The notes under the pieces were generated by a model. The model was given only the letters and a program-made list of their open reading frames with translations. It was not told the origin of the DNA and did not search any database. From NCBI RefSeq assembly GCF_007827955.1, contig NZ_VITR01000001.1:496001-560000 (forward strand): a stretch of 64,000 nucleotides of DNA. Direction: 5' to 3'. Positions 41,751 through 49,030 of this stretch are shown here, in pieces; positions within the stretch are counted from its first letter, which is position 1, and every line of letters begins with the position of its first letter. Both the position numbers and the translations under genes were made by a program. This stretch comes from Nitrospirillum pindoramense (GTDB lineage: Bacteria > Pseudomonadota > Alphaproteobacteria > Azospirillales > Azospirillaceae).

Positions 41751-42428
41751 CTAAAGTCCCACCAGGGGCTGGACCAGGCGGCCCAACAGGCTGTGGATGC
41801 GCAGCCGGCCGCGCACGGCGATCAGGCACAGGCAGTCGCTGTCCGGATCGGCCAGGGGCTGATGTTCGGCGGCCGCGTCCACCGCCGCCATGTCGCCGGA
41901 GGCGAACCGTCCGAATGCGTCGCTGAAGGCGCCATCGATGACGCAGGTGTACTCCATCCCGCGATGGCCGTGGGTGGGGATGGCCATGCCGGCGCCCACG
42001 CGGAACAGCATGACCTTGTAATCCTCGGCCGGATCCACCCGCACGGCGCGCCCCCGTATGCCCGGTGCGACGAAGCGCCAGGGGCCCAGCGCGCGCTGGC
42101 GCAGGGCGGGCGGCAGCGCCATGTCGACTTTCGGCTCCGTCTTGGGACGCATCCTTGCCGTTGGGAGTGGCGCATCCAGCCGCGCCAGCGCGCGTTCCAG
42201 CGCGTCCTCCGCCATCGCCTCTGGCCGCTGGTTGTTCAGCAGCGCGCCGCCCACCGCTTCCCAGGCGTGAACCTGGCGGCGGCACACGGGGCAGAAATCC
42301 AGGTGCGTGGCCACCACCAAGGCGGGCCCAGCGGGCAGTGTGCCGGCGGCGTACCGCATCAGCAGGTCCGCATCGGGATGATGGGTGGGAAGGGGAATGG
42401 AGGGTGGTTTGCTCATGGCGGTGATCAT
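41751..42428 (-). CDS. chrR: ChrR-type zinc/cupin anti-sigma factor
   Basis: The product has 225 residues. The N-terminal anti-sigma domain contains the zinc-binding triad THLDFCPVC (H-x3-C-x2-C), and an upstream His (HHPDADLLMRYAAGTL) completes the site. The C-terminal domain (about 105-220) is a cupin with IPTHGHRGMEYTCVIDGAFSD, a second metal site typical of ChrR. In Rhodobacter, ChrR holds RpoE inactive and releases it when singlet oxygen is present. The start overlaps the rpoE stop (ATGA), so the two are translated together. The same architecture with the same neighbours makes this assignment strong. Confidence 0.94.
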   Translation of the reverse strand: MITAMSKPPSIPLPTHHPDADLLMRYAAGTLPAGPALVVATHLDFCPVCRRQVHAWEAVGGALLNNQRPEAMAEDALERALARLDAPLPTARMRPKTEPKVDMALPPALRQRALGPWRFVAPGIRGRAVRVDPAEDYKVMLFRVGAGMAIPTHGHRGMEYTCVIDGAFSDAFGRFASGDMAAVDAAAEHQPLADPDSDCLCLIAVRGRLRIHSLLGRLVQPLVGL

Positions 42429-43033
42429 GGCTTGACCCCCACCGGATCAATCAGCCCGCGCAGGCGTGCCATGGCCAGCCGGAGGCGCGATTTGACCGTC
42501 CCAAGGGGGATGCCCAGGCGGCGGGCGATATCGGGGTGGGGCGCATCTTCGAAGAAAGAAAGTCTTACGACCGCCAATTGATCCGGGGGCAGGGTCGCCA
42601 GCGTGGCCCGCAGGCGGTCGGCGACCTCCAACGCGGACAGCACCTCGTCCGCCTGCTCCGGCTCGGCCGGGGTCAGGCTTTCCTGGGCCAGCGCCGCGTC
42701 CGCCGCGCGGCTGCGGCGGGCCGCATCGATGCGCAGGTTGCGGGCGATGGTGAATATCCAGGTGGCGGCGCGGGCGCGGGCCGGGTCGAAAATGCTGGCC
42801 TTGCGCCAGATGGTCAGCATGGCCTCCTGGGCCAGCTCCTCCGCCTCCATCGCCGGCAGGCCCGTGGTCATCAAGTAACTTTTAAGGCGCGGAGCGTAGT
42901 GTCGGAACAGGGCGGCGTAGGCGGCGCGGTCGCCCTGGGTGGCGATGGCCTGCAGGTGCCGCGCATGCACGTCCTCCAGCACCACCGTGCTGGCGGGGGG
43001 GGATGCCGCCGGGCCCGCCTCCGGCAAGCCCAT
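42425..43033 (-). CDS. rpoE: RpoE-type ECF sigma factor
   Basis: The start MGLPEAGPAA gives 202 residues; the frame is open further to 43192, but that region includes the transcript start predicted from its own promoter, so it is rejected. Region 2 reads YAALFRHYAPRLKSYLMTTGLPAMEAEELAQEAMLTIWRKAS and TWIFTIARNLRIDAARR. Region 4 reads TLATLPPDQLAVVRLSFFEDAPHPDIARRLGIPLGTVKSRLRLAMARLRGL. It pairs with ChrR immediately downstream (ATGA overlap). The upstream promoter core CTGATCCG-N14-CGTATAGA matches two others in this window and argues for autoregulation. The regulon visible here includes cfa, DUF1365 and DUF2177. Confidence 0.94.
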   Translation of the reverse strand: MGLPEAGPAASPPASTVVLEDVHARHLQAIATQGDRAAYAALFRHYAPRLKSYLMTTGLPAMEAEELAQEAMLTIWRKASIFDPARARAATWIFTIARNLRIDAARRSRAADAALAQESLTPAEPEQADEVLSALEVADRLRATLATLPPDQLAVVRLSFFEDAPHPDIARRLGIPLGTVKSRLRLAMARLRGLIDPVGVKP

Positions 43034-43197
43034 GTCGCCACCGCCGGTCAAGCGGGTGTCCCCGGCGCGTCCGTCCGCAGGGCGGCCATCTCCGGGGCGG
43101 CCATCTGCGGGCAAAGTCCAAGGCGTGCCCGGTCGGCCGGCTGATGGCCGGCGGCGCGGGAAGGAGTTGCGAAGGGTACGAGCGTCATGCATGCCAC

Positions 43198-43227
43198 TCT
43201 ATACGAACCACGGCCGGTTCGGATCAG
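43198..43227 (-). promoter_or_regulatory. RpoE-type promoter of rpoE-chrR (autoregulatory)
   Basis: On the minus strand CTGATCCG (43227-43220) and CGTATAGA (43205-43198) are separated by 14 bases. The same core appears on the plus strand 12 bases away and at 39874-39904. The transcript would begin near 43191, leaving a leader of about 155 bases before the chosen rpoE ATG. Confidence 0.85.
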
Positions 43228-43238
43228 TCCTTTCTCAA

Positions 43239-43269
43239 CTGATCCGCTATCCCCCTCGGCGCGTATAGA
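43239..43269 (+). promoter_or_regulatory. RpoE-type promoter of the DUF1365-cfa operon
   Basis: CTGATCCG (43239-43246) and CGTATAGA (43262-43269) are separated by 15 bases. It is divergent from the rpoE promoter, with the two -35-type elements back to back 11 bases apart. The start would be near 43276, about 36 bases before the DUF1365 ATG. Confidence 0.85.
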
Positions 43270-43311
43270 CAGGGCAAACACTTACTGCCGGATGCGGGAG
43301 GGATGGGTCGG

Positions 43312-44190
43312 ATGACGGGGGCGATGCGGGCCAGCGATGGGGACAGGGGTCAGGGTGGGGACACGGCGTCCCGCCCGCCGGCCATCCACAGCGCCCTCTA
43401 CCGCGGGGTGGTCGCGCACCGTCGCACCTGGCCGCGCCACCATCATCTGCGGTACCGCGTCTGGTCCATGGTGCTTGATCTGGATGAACTGCCGGCCCTG
43501 CACCAGGGGCTGCGCCTGTTCTCCCACAACCGGTTCAACCTGTTGTCCTTCCATGACGCCGACCACGGCGACGGTTCCGGTCGGCCCTTGGGGCCCCAGG
43601 TGGCGCGCCTGCTGGCGGAGACGGATGCCGGTTATGACGGCGGGCCCATCCGTCTGTGGTGCATGCCCCGCGTCCTGGGCTACGTCTTCAATCCTCTCAG
43701 CATCTATTTCTGTCACCGCCGCGATGGGTCGCTCTGCGCCCTGGTGCATGAGGTGAACAACACCTTCGGGCTGCGTCATAGCTATGTCATTCCCGTCGAT
43801 GCCGGGGACGGTGGCTTGGTGCGCCAGCGCTGTGCCAAGCGCCTGCATGTCTCCCCCTTCATGGACATGGACGCGCGGTATGATTTCCGCATCGCGCCCC
43901 CGGCGGAAAGCTTGAGCGTCGCCATTCAGGTGCGCCGCAGCCAAGGAGGGCAGGACGACAGCCCAGGCCGACCCATCCTGTCCGCCGGCTTCAGCGGCCG
44001 CCGCCAGGCGCTGGACGATGCGGGCATCCTGTCCGCTTGGTCGGCGCACCCCCTGCTTACCTTCAAGGTGATGGCCGCCATCCACTGGCAGGCGCTCAAG
44101 CTGTGGCTGAAGGGCGTCGGCTTCCGCCCCAGCCCGCCGGCGCCGTCCCGGCCCGTCACCATCGTCTCCCCCGCTGACTCCGGCCTGTAG
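43312..44190 (+). CDS. DUF1365 family protein
   Basis: I use the ATG at 43312 (MTGAMRASD), where GGGAGGG lies about nine bases upstream; an ATG at 43303 is too close to it. The product has 292 residues. DUF1365 features are present: ALYRGVVAHRRTWPRHHHLRYRVWSMVLDLDEL, NLLSFHDADHGDG, WCMPRVLGYVFNPLSIYFCHRRDG, LVHEVNNTFGLRHSYVIPV, KRLHVSPFMDMDARYDFRI and LLTFKVMAAIHWQALKLWLKG. Such proteins sit next to CFA synthases and flavin oxidases in many stress clusters, with a likely role in modified-lipid formation. The flavin oxidase gene often found beside it is absent here. It is driven by an RpoE-type promoter and followed 13 bases later by cfa. Confidence 0.9.
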   Translation: MTGAMRASDGDRGQGGDTASRPPAIHSALYRGVVAHRRTWPRHHHLRYRVWSMVLDLDELPALHQGLRLFSHNRFNLLSFHDADHGDGSGRPLGPQVARLLAETDAGYDGGPIRLWCMPRVLGYVFNPLSIYFCHRRDGSLCALVHEVNNTFGLRHSYVIPVDAGDGGLVRQRCAKRLHVSPFMDMDARYDFRIAPPAESLSVAIQVRRSQGGQDDSPGRPILSAGFSGRRQALDDAGILSAWSAHPLLTFKVMAAIHWQALKLWLKGVGFRPSPPAPSRPVTIVSPADSGL

Positions 44191-44203
44191 GACCTCTTCG
44201 CCC

Positions 44204-45427
44204 ATGTCTACCTTGGATATCTCTTCCAAATCCCCGACCTCGGCGCAGCCCTTGCGGCGGCTGGCGGCTCATTTGCTGTCGCGTGTCATGGCCCGTGTGG
44301 CGGCTGGGCGGATCACGGTGCAACTGCCGGACGGCACCCGCCTGACGCGCCAGGCCGCCCATCCCGGGCCCGATGGCGTGCTGGAGATCCACCGCTGGCG
44401 CGCCGTGCGGCGTCTGGCCTTTGGCGGGGACGTGGCCTTCGCCGAAGCCTATGCCGATGGCGACTGGTCCAGCCCCGACCTGCCGGCCCTCCTGGAACTG
44501 GCGGCGCGCAACATCAGCCGTTTGGACGGCGCCTTCGCCGGCACGCCCCTGGCCCGCATGGTGAAGACCCTGGTGCATCGCGGCCGCGCCAACACGCGCA
44601 AGGGCAGCCGGCGCAACATCATGGCCCATTATGATCTGGGCAATGACTTCTATGCACGCTGGCTGGACCAGGGCATGGCCTATTCGTCAGCCCTGTACAC
44701 CGCCCCCGACCAGACGCTGGAGGCGGCGCAGGAGGTCAAGCTGGACCGCATCGTCCACCTTCTGGGCCTTAGCGGGCGGGAACAGGTGCTGGAGATCGGT
44801 TGCGGCTGGGGCGGCCTGGCGGAACGGATCGCGCGCCAGGGCTGCCATGTCACCGGCCTGACGCTGTCGCCGTCGCAGTTGGCCGTGGCCCAGGACCGTC
44901 TGGCCAAGGCCGGCCTGGATGTCAGGGCCGACCTGCGCCTGCAGGATTATCGCGACGTCACCGGCACCTATGACCGCATCGTCTCCATCGAGATGCTGGA
45001 AGCGGTGGGCGAGCGCTACTGGCCCCAGTATTTCCAGACGCTGCGCCGGCGCCTGTCCGATCAGGGTGTCGCCGTGCTGCAGGTCATCACCATCGACGAA
45101 TCCCGTTTCGAGCATTACCGGCGCGAGGTCGACTTCATCCAGCGCCACGTCTTTCCCGGCGGCATGCTGCCGTCCCCCTCGCGCCTGGTGCGGGAGGCCG
45201 AGGCGGCCGGCCTGCGCCTGGAGGGGGCGGAGACGTTCGGCGACAGCTACGCCCGCACGCTGGCGGAATGGCGCCAGCGCTTCCATGCCGCCTGGACGGA
45301 TATCCAGGACATGGGCTTCCCGCCCCATTTCCGTCGGCTTTGGGATTATTACCTGGCGTACTGCGAGGCGGGCTTCCGCGCCGGCGTGATCGATGTCGGG
45401 TTGTACCGCCTGGTGCCCGCGACCTGA
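44204..45427 (+). CDS. cfa: Cyclopropane-fatty-acyl-phospholipid synthase family methyltransferase
   Basis: The product has 407 residues. An N-terminal lipid-binding part (GDVAFAEAYADGDWSSPDLPALLELAARN) precedes a SAM-dependent domain with LEIGCGWGGLAERIARQG and LTLSPSQLAVAQDRL, and later SIEMLEAVGERYWPQYF. IMAHYDLGNDFYARWLDQGMAYSSALY is the CFA signature near the phospholipid site, and DFIQRHVFPGGMLPS completes it. It transfers a methylene group from SAM to an unsaturated acyl chain. In RpoE/ChrR regulons such enzymes adapt membranes to singlet oxygen. It may instead make a methylated or furan-type lipid rather than a simple cyclopropane (inference). Confidence 0.92.
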   Translation: MSTLDISSKSPTSAQPLRRLAAHLLSRVMARVAAGRITVQLPDGTRLTRQAAHPGPDGVLEIHRWRAVRRLAFGGDVAFAEAYADGDWSSPDLPALLELAARNISRLDGAFAGTPLARMVKTLVHRGRANTRKGSRRNIMAHYDLGNDFYARWLDQGMAYSSALYTAPDQTLEAAQEVKLDRIVHLLGLSGREQVLEIGCGWGGLAERIARQGCHVTGLTLSPSQLAVAQDRLAKAGLDVRADLRLQDYRDVTGTYDRIVSIEMLEAVGERYWPQYFQTLRRRLSDQGVAVLQVITIDESRFEHYRREVDFIQRHVFPGGMLPSPSRLVREAEAAGLRLEGAETFGDSYARTLAEWRQRFHAAWTDIQDMGFPPHFRRLWDYYLAYCEAGFRAGVIDVGLYRLVPAT

Positions 45428-45464
45428 GTTTGGGCGAACCATCCCTGGAGAAAAGTGAAAAGGA

Positions 45465-45688
45465 CTGATCCGGATCAAGCGATGCGGCCGGCGCATGGTT
45501 TATGGCTTTTACCAGCGGCGTGAGACTTTGACTCGTGCCGCTGGTAGGACGCGACTGCGTCCGCCGGAGCGAGCACCGCAGGGCGTAGCGAGGAAGCCTA
45601 GCCAGCGGATGCTGGCGCCCGGCGACTGAGGGGGCATTTGAGCGGTTACGATCAAATGCCACGCGTATTAGGCAAATCCTGATCCGGA
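45465..45688. other. Highly structured intergenic element flanked by CTGATCCGGA repeats
   Basis: The element holds a series of close hairpins. TACCAGCGGC 45510-45519 pairs with 45537-45546, extended inward through two G-T pairs to a 15-bp stem. It abuts GGACGC/GCGTCC (45547-45552 with 45557-45562). GCCAGC/GCTGGC (45601-45606 with 45611-45616) follows, and GGCATTTGA/TCAAATGCC (45633-45641 with 45652-45660) closes it. A 10-base repeat, CTGATCCGGA, flanks it at 45465-45474 and 45679-45688. It could be a small RNA, an extragenic repetitive element, or the 3' region of the cfa transcript. No coding frame is credible. Confidence 0.5.
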
Positions 45689-45697
45689 CACCGTCCC

Positions 45698-46468
45698 ATG
45701 CACGACCACCTGTCCATGCTGCAGTCCGCGCCGTTGAGCTTGCCCGCTCTGATGGCCGCCGTGTTCATGGCCGGCCTGACGGGCGGCTTTGGCCATTGCG
45801 TCGGCATGTGCGGCCCCTTCGTGCTGGCGCAGGTGGGGGCGGGGGAGGCGGCGGGTCCGGCGCTGATACGCCCCGCCGGTATCCTGCTGTTGCCCTATCA
45901 CCTGGGCCGCATGACCACCTACGCCGCGTTGGGCGCCGTCGCCGGCGGCTTGTCCGGCCTCGTGGTGCGGGCGACGGAATTTCGCTGGCTGCTGGCTGTA
46001 TTCCTGGGGATCGCTGCGCTGCTGTTCCTGCGCCAGGGCCTGGCCGGGCTGGGCCGGGTGGCGCCCCGCCTGGTACGCCTGGTGCCGGCCGGCCGGTTCA
46101 GCCTGGGAACCGCGGGTGCGGCGCGCCTGACGGCGGCGCTGGCCCGGCCGCTGCGCCGGCTATTTGCCGACCCGCGCGGCCTGAACGGCTATCTTCTGGG
46201 CGTGCTGCTGGGCTTCATTCCTTGCGGCATGGTCTATGCGGCGCTGGCGGCGGCGGTCAGCAGCGGGTCCGCCGGCGGGGGCGCGCTGGTGCTGGCGGCC
46301 TTCGCCGTGGGCACCGCCCCCAGCCTGATGACCGTGGCGGTGGCCGGCCGGGCGGTGGGACGCCAATTCAGCGGCGTCGCCGCCTGGGTCACCCCACCGC
46401 TGATGCTGTTGAATGCGGCCTTGCTGCTCAGCCTGGCGTTCGGCGTCCTTGACCGTAGCCCGTTCTGA
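45698..46468 (+). CDS. TauE/SafE-like (UreH-domain) membrane protein
   Basis: The product has 256 residues. About six hydrophobic helices are seen. GLTGGFGHCVGMCGPFVLAQ is the typical UreH_2/SafE metal-binding motif (GHCxxMCGP), and a matching GFIPCGMVYAAL motif lies in the second half, giving two half-repeats. Proteins of this type are linked to copper or nickel handling, or sulfite export. Here no cytochrome oxidase or urease gene is adjacent, so the cargo is not clear. The start has no strong ribosome-binding sequence. It is convergent with the alpha/beta hydrolase gene, with stops about 5 bases apart. Confidence 0.85.
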   Translation: MHDHLSMLQSAPLSLPALMAAVFMAGLTGGFGHCVGMCGPFVLAQVGAGEAAGPALIRPAGILLLPYHLGRMTTYAALGAVAGGLSGLVVRATEFRWLLAVFLGIAALLFLRQGLAGLGRVAPRLVRLVPAGRFSLGTAGAARLTAALARPLRRLFADPRGLNGYLLGVLLGFIPCGMVYAALAAAVSSGSAGGGALVLAAFAVGTAPSLMTVAVAGRAVGRQFSGVAAWVTPPLMLLNAALLLSLAFGVLDRSPF

Positions 46469-46472
46469 TCCG

Positions 46473-47213
46473 CTAAACGGTGCACAGCGTCCGGGCGCGC
46501 TCTATGGCCGCCATCACATCGTGGCGGCGGGTCCACGGCAGGAAATGGCCCGCCCCCTCCAGCGTGCGCACCTCCACCATCGCCTGGGTCAGGTGGCGTT
46601 GCAGATAGGCGACGTTGCCGTAGGGCGATTCCCGATCGGCCGTGCCGTGCAGGATGACCACGGGGCAGCGTACCTGGCCCAGGTCCCGCGCCAGGGCGTG
46701 AAGCTCCGGCACGATGGTCAGCAATTCCCGGTTGGCGTTGCGCAGCGGCCGGGGCAGCAGCCGGCGCCAGGGTTCCCGATCCGCCCAGGGCTGCAAGGGA
46801 TGCTGGTGCTCAAGGTTCGGATCGAAAGAGGTCGCCACCAGCACCAGGGCGGCCACGCGCTCCGGCTGCTCCAACGCCAGGCGCGCCACGACGGGACCAC
46901 CCATGGAATGCCCCACCAGGATGGCTGGCGGGTTGGCCGGGTTCAGCGCCAGCAGCGGTGCCAGCCGTCCGGCCTGGGCCTTCAGGCCGATCAGCGCCTC
47001 CTGCGGGGCGCTGTGGCCGAAGCCCGGCCGGTCTGGCGCCAGCAGCGACACACCCTGGGGGCCATGGCCCAGGAACCAGCGCCAGCCACCGGCGCTGCCC
47101 GGTGTGCCGTGCACCAGAATGATGGGACGGGCCGCCTGCTCCACCGGGTCCGGGCCGGCGGCCAGGACGCTCAGGCCATGGGCGCCGACGGTCAGCCGGT
47201 GGACGATGTTCAT
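46473..47213 (-). CDS. Alpha/beta-hydrolase fold protein
   Basis: The start MNIVHRLTVGAHGLS overlaps the upstream GNAT stop (ATGA), giving 246 residues. The frame is open further, but the overlap is decisive. HGTPGSAGGWRWFL is the oxyanion segment. GHSMGG carries the nucleophile serine (nucleophile elbow), ADRESPYG the acid residue, and GAGHFLPW the catalytic histidine. The fold is that of esterases, haloalkane dehalogenases or meta-cleavage hydrolases; the substrate cannot be set. Translational coupling to the GNAT-like protein implies a shared role. Confidence 0.9.
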   Translation of the reverse strand: MNIVHRLTVGAHGLSVLAAGPDPVEQAARPIILVHGTPGSAGGWRWFLGHGPQGVSLLAPDRPGFGHSAPQEALIGLKAQAGRLAPLLALNPANPPAILVGHSMGGPVVARLALEQPERVAALVLVATSFDPNLEHQHPLQPWADREPWRRLLPRPLRNANRELLTIVPELHALARDLGQVRCPVVILHGTADRESPYGNVAYLQRHLTQAMVEVRTLEGAGHFLPWTRRHDVMAAIERARTLCTV

Positions 47214-48436
47214 TCGGCCCCGCCATCGGCTTGGCGATAGGGGCTTTCCGCCAGCAGCGTTTCGATGTCGGCGGCGACACCCGCGCGCTCCCGTTCCACG
47301 AAATCGGCCACGGCGCGGCGCAGGCCGAGGTCGGCGATATAATGGGCGCTGTGGGTGGTGACCGGCAGGTAGCCGCGCTGCACCTTGTGTTCGCCCTGCG
47401 CCCCGGCCTCCACCCGCTCCAGGCCACGCTCGATGGCGAACTCGATGGCGCGGTAGTAGCAGGCCTCGAAATGCAGGAAGGGGTAGTCGCCGGCGGAGCC
47501 CCAGTTGCGGCCGTAGAGCGCATCGTCGCCCATCAGGTTCAAGGCACCCCCCACCCAGGCGGGGCGGCCCTTGTCGTCCGGACGGGCGGGGTCGCGGGCC
47601 ATGACCAGCACGACGTTGTCCGCCATTTCCGCCCCCAGCCGATGGAAGAAGTCTTCCGTCAGGTAGGCCCAGCCCCACTTGCGGTCACTGGTGGCGTTGT
47701 ACAGGCGGAAGAAGGCGTCCCAGTGTTCCTCCGTCAGGTCGCTGCCCGTCAGGGTCAGCACCTCCACCCCGCTGTCCGCGACCGCCTGGCGTTCCTTGCG
47801 CACCGCCTTGCGCTTGCGGCTGCTGAAGGCGGCCAGGAAGTCGGTGAAGTCGCGGTAGCCCCTGTTCTCCCAATGGTATTGCACGCCGTGGCGATCCAGC
47901 CAGCCGGCCCCTGTCAGGGCGGCGCGATCCTCCGGCGCGGGGAAAGTGACGTGAACGGATGACAGCTTGTTGTCCACCGCGGCACTGCGCAGCGCGGCCA
48001 CCATGAGCCGCCGCACGCCCTGCGGATCGGGACAGGTGAGGTCGACCAGCAGGCGGGGCCCGGTCGCCGGCGTGAAGGGGATGGAGACCTGAAGCTTGGG
48101 ATAATACTCCCCGCCCGCGCGCTCATAGGCGTTCGCCCAGCCCTGGTCGAAGACATATTCGCCGTAGGAATGTGACTTCAGGTACATCGGCGCCGCGCCC
48201 ACCAGGCGGCCCTGGGCGTCGCGCACCGTCAGGTGCTGCGGCAGCCATCCGGTCTTGCGCCCGACGGAGCCGCTGTCCTCCAGAATCCTCAGGAAGGCGT
48301 GCCGGGTGAAGGGATGGCCGGGATAGGCGTCGCTGGCCGCCAGCCTGTCCCAATCCGCCGCGTCCAGCGCGCCGATGCGCGGGGCCACAGCCACCTTGAG
48401 CCCCGCCGTCCAGTCGCTGCTTCCATCCGCCATCAC
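47210..48436 (-). CDS. FemAB/DUF482-type GNAT-fold protein (COG3146-like)
   Basis: The product has 408 residues. GHPFTRHAFLRILEDSGSVG at the start and WLPQHLTVRDAQGRLVGAAPMYLKSHSYGEYVFDQGWANAYERAGGEYYPKLQ are hallmarks of the DUF482/COG3146 family. The C-terminal half repeats a GNAT-like lobe (FLAAFSSRKRKAVRKERQAV, LYNATSDRKWGWAYLTEDFF, VGGALNLMGDDALYGRNWG, FHFEACYYRAIEFAIERGL, VEAGAQGEHKVQRGYLPVTTHSAHYI). These proteins transfer an acyl or aminoacyl group, but the donor is unknown. It is the first gene of a two-gene operon with the hydrolase. A 13-bp inverted repeat sits just before the start. Confidence 0.92.
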   Translation of the reverse strand: MMADGSSDWTAGLKVAVAPRIGALDAADWDRLAASDAYPGHPFTRHAFLRILEDSGSVGRKTGWLPQHLTVRDAQGRLVGAAPMYLKSHSYGEYVFDQGWANAYERAGGEYYPKLQVSIPFTPATGPRLLVDLTCPDPQGVRRLMVAALRSAAVDNKLSSVHVTFPAPEDRAALTGAGWLDRHGVQYHWENRGYRDFTDFLAAFSSRKRKAVRKERQAVADSGVEVLTLTGSDLTEEHWDAFFRLYNATSDRKWGWAYLTEDFFHRLGAEMADNVVLVMARDPARPDDKGRPAWVGGALNLMGDDALYGRNWGSAGDYPFLHFEACYYRAIEFAIERGLERVEAGAQGEHKVQRGYLPVTTHSAHYIADLGLRRAVADFVERERAGVAADIETLLAESPYRQADGGAE

Positions 48437-48447
48437 GCTATCCCGAT

Positions 48448-48485
48448 CCGTTCGGCACCCAGGCTAATAGTCGGGTGCCGAACGG
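48448..48485 (-). terminator. 13-bp inverted repeat between ridA and the GNAT operon
   Basis: A perfect 13-bp stem (48448-48460 with 48473-48485) with a 12-base loop lies 12 bases upstream of the GNAT start and 40 bases past the ridA stop. Its place could end the ridA transcript, or it may regulate the GNAT operon. There is no T-run. Confidence 0.6.
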
Positions 48486-48525
48486 CATTTAACAAGAGCG
48501 GGCGGCGTGCAAATGATGAGGTGGC

Positions 48526-48993
48526 TCAGGCCACTTCCAGGATGGCCTCGACCTCGACCGCGACGCCCAGGGGCAGGGCGGCGGCGCTGACGGCGGAGCG
48601 GGCATGGCGGCCGGCGTCGCCGAACACCTGCACGAAGGTCTCGGAGGCGCCGTTGATGACCTTGGGCTGGTCGGTGAAGTCACCGGTGGAGTTGACGAAG
48701 CCCACCAGCTTGACCACGCGCACCATGCGGTCCAGGTCGCCGTCCAGGGCGGCCTTGGCCTGGGCGATCAGGTTCAGGGCGCACAGGCGGGCGGCTTCGG
48801 CGCCCTGTTCCACCGTGAAATTGTCGCCCAGCTTGCCGACGCAACGCAGTTCGCCGTTCCAGAACGGAATCTGGCCCGACAGGAACAGGGTGTTGCCCGT
48901 GCGCACGGCCGGGACGTAGGCCGCCACCGGGATGGCCGGGGTCGGCAGCTCGATGGCGAGTTCTTTCAGACGGGCGTCGATACGGCCGGCCAT
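48526..48993 (-). CDS. RidA/YjgF-family protein
   Basis: The start MAGRIDARLKELAIELP has GGAGGAAG about six bases upstream and gives 155 residues. It belongs to the longer RidA-like clade (AYVPAVRTGNTLFLSGQIPFWNGELRCVGKLG). Other signatures are ARLCALNLIAQAKAALDGDLDRMVRVVKLVGFVNSTGDFTDQPKVINGASETFVQVFGDAGRHARSAVSAAALPLGVAVEVEAILEV. The deaminating enzymes of the RidA subgroup have an Arg in their RSAV-like position, as here. It likely hydrolyses reactive enamine/imine intermediates, but the longer clade's role is not known. It is followed by a hairpin and lies 37 bases after the PAP2 gene. Confidence 0.9.
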   Translation of the reverse strand: MAGRIDARLKELAIELPTPAIPVAAYVPAVRTGNTLFLSGQIPFWNGELRCVGKLGDNFTVEQGAEAARLCALNLIAQAKAALDGDLDRMVRVVKLVGFVNSTGDFTDQPKVINGASETFVQVFGDAGRHARSAVSAAALPLGVAVEVEAILEVA

Positions 48994-49030
48994 GTCTTCC
49001 TCCATGATGGGATCGTTGGGACTGAAACTG

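Noticed and set aside
45135-45662. Minus-strand frame that covers the structured element after cfa
   Set aside because: It runs antisense into cfa and its translation is Arg/Pro/Ser-rich; the hairpin pattern explains the sequence better.
45465-45686. CTGATCCG at 45465-45472 and 45679-45686 as two further RpoE promoters
   Set aside because: Neither has a CGTATAGA-like element 14-16 bases downstream, so the pair rule fails.
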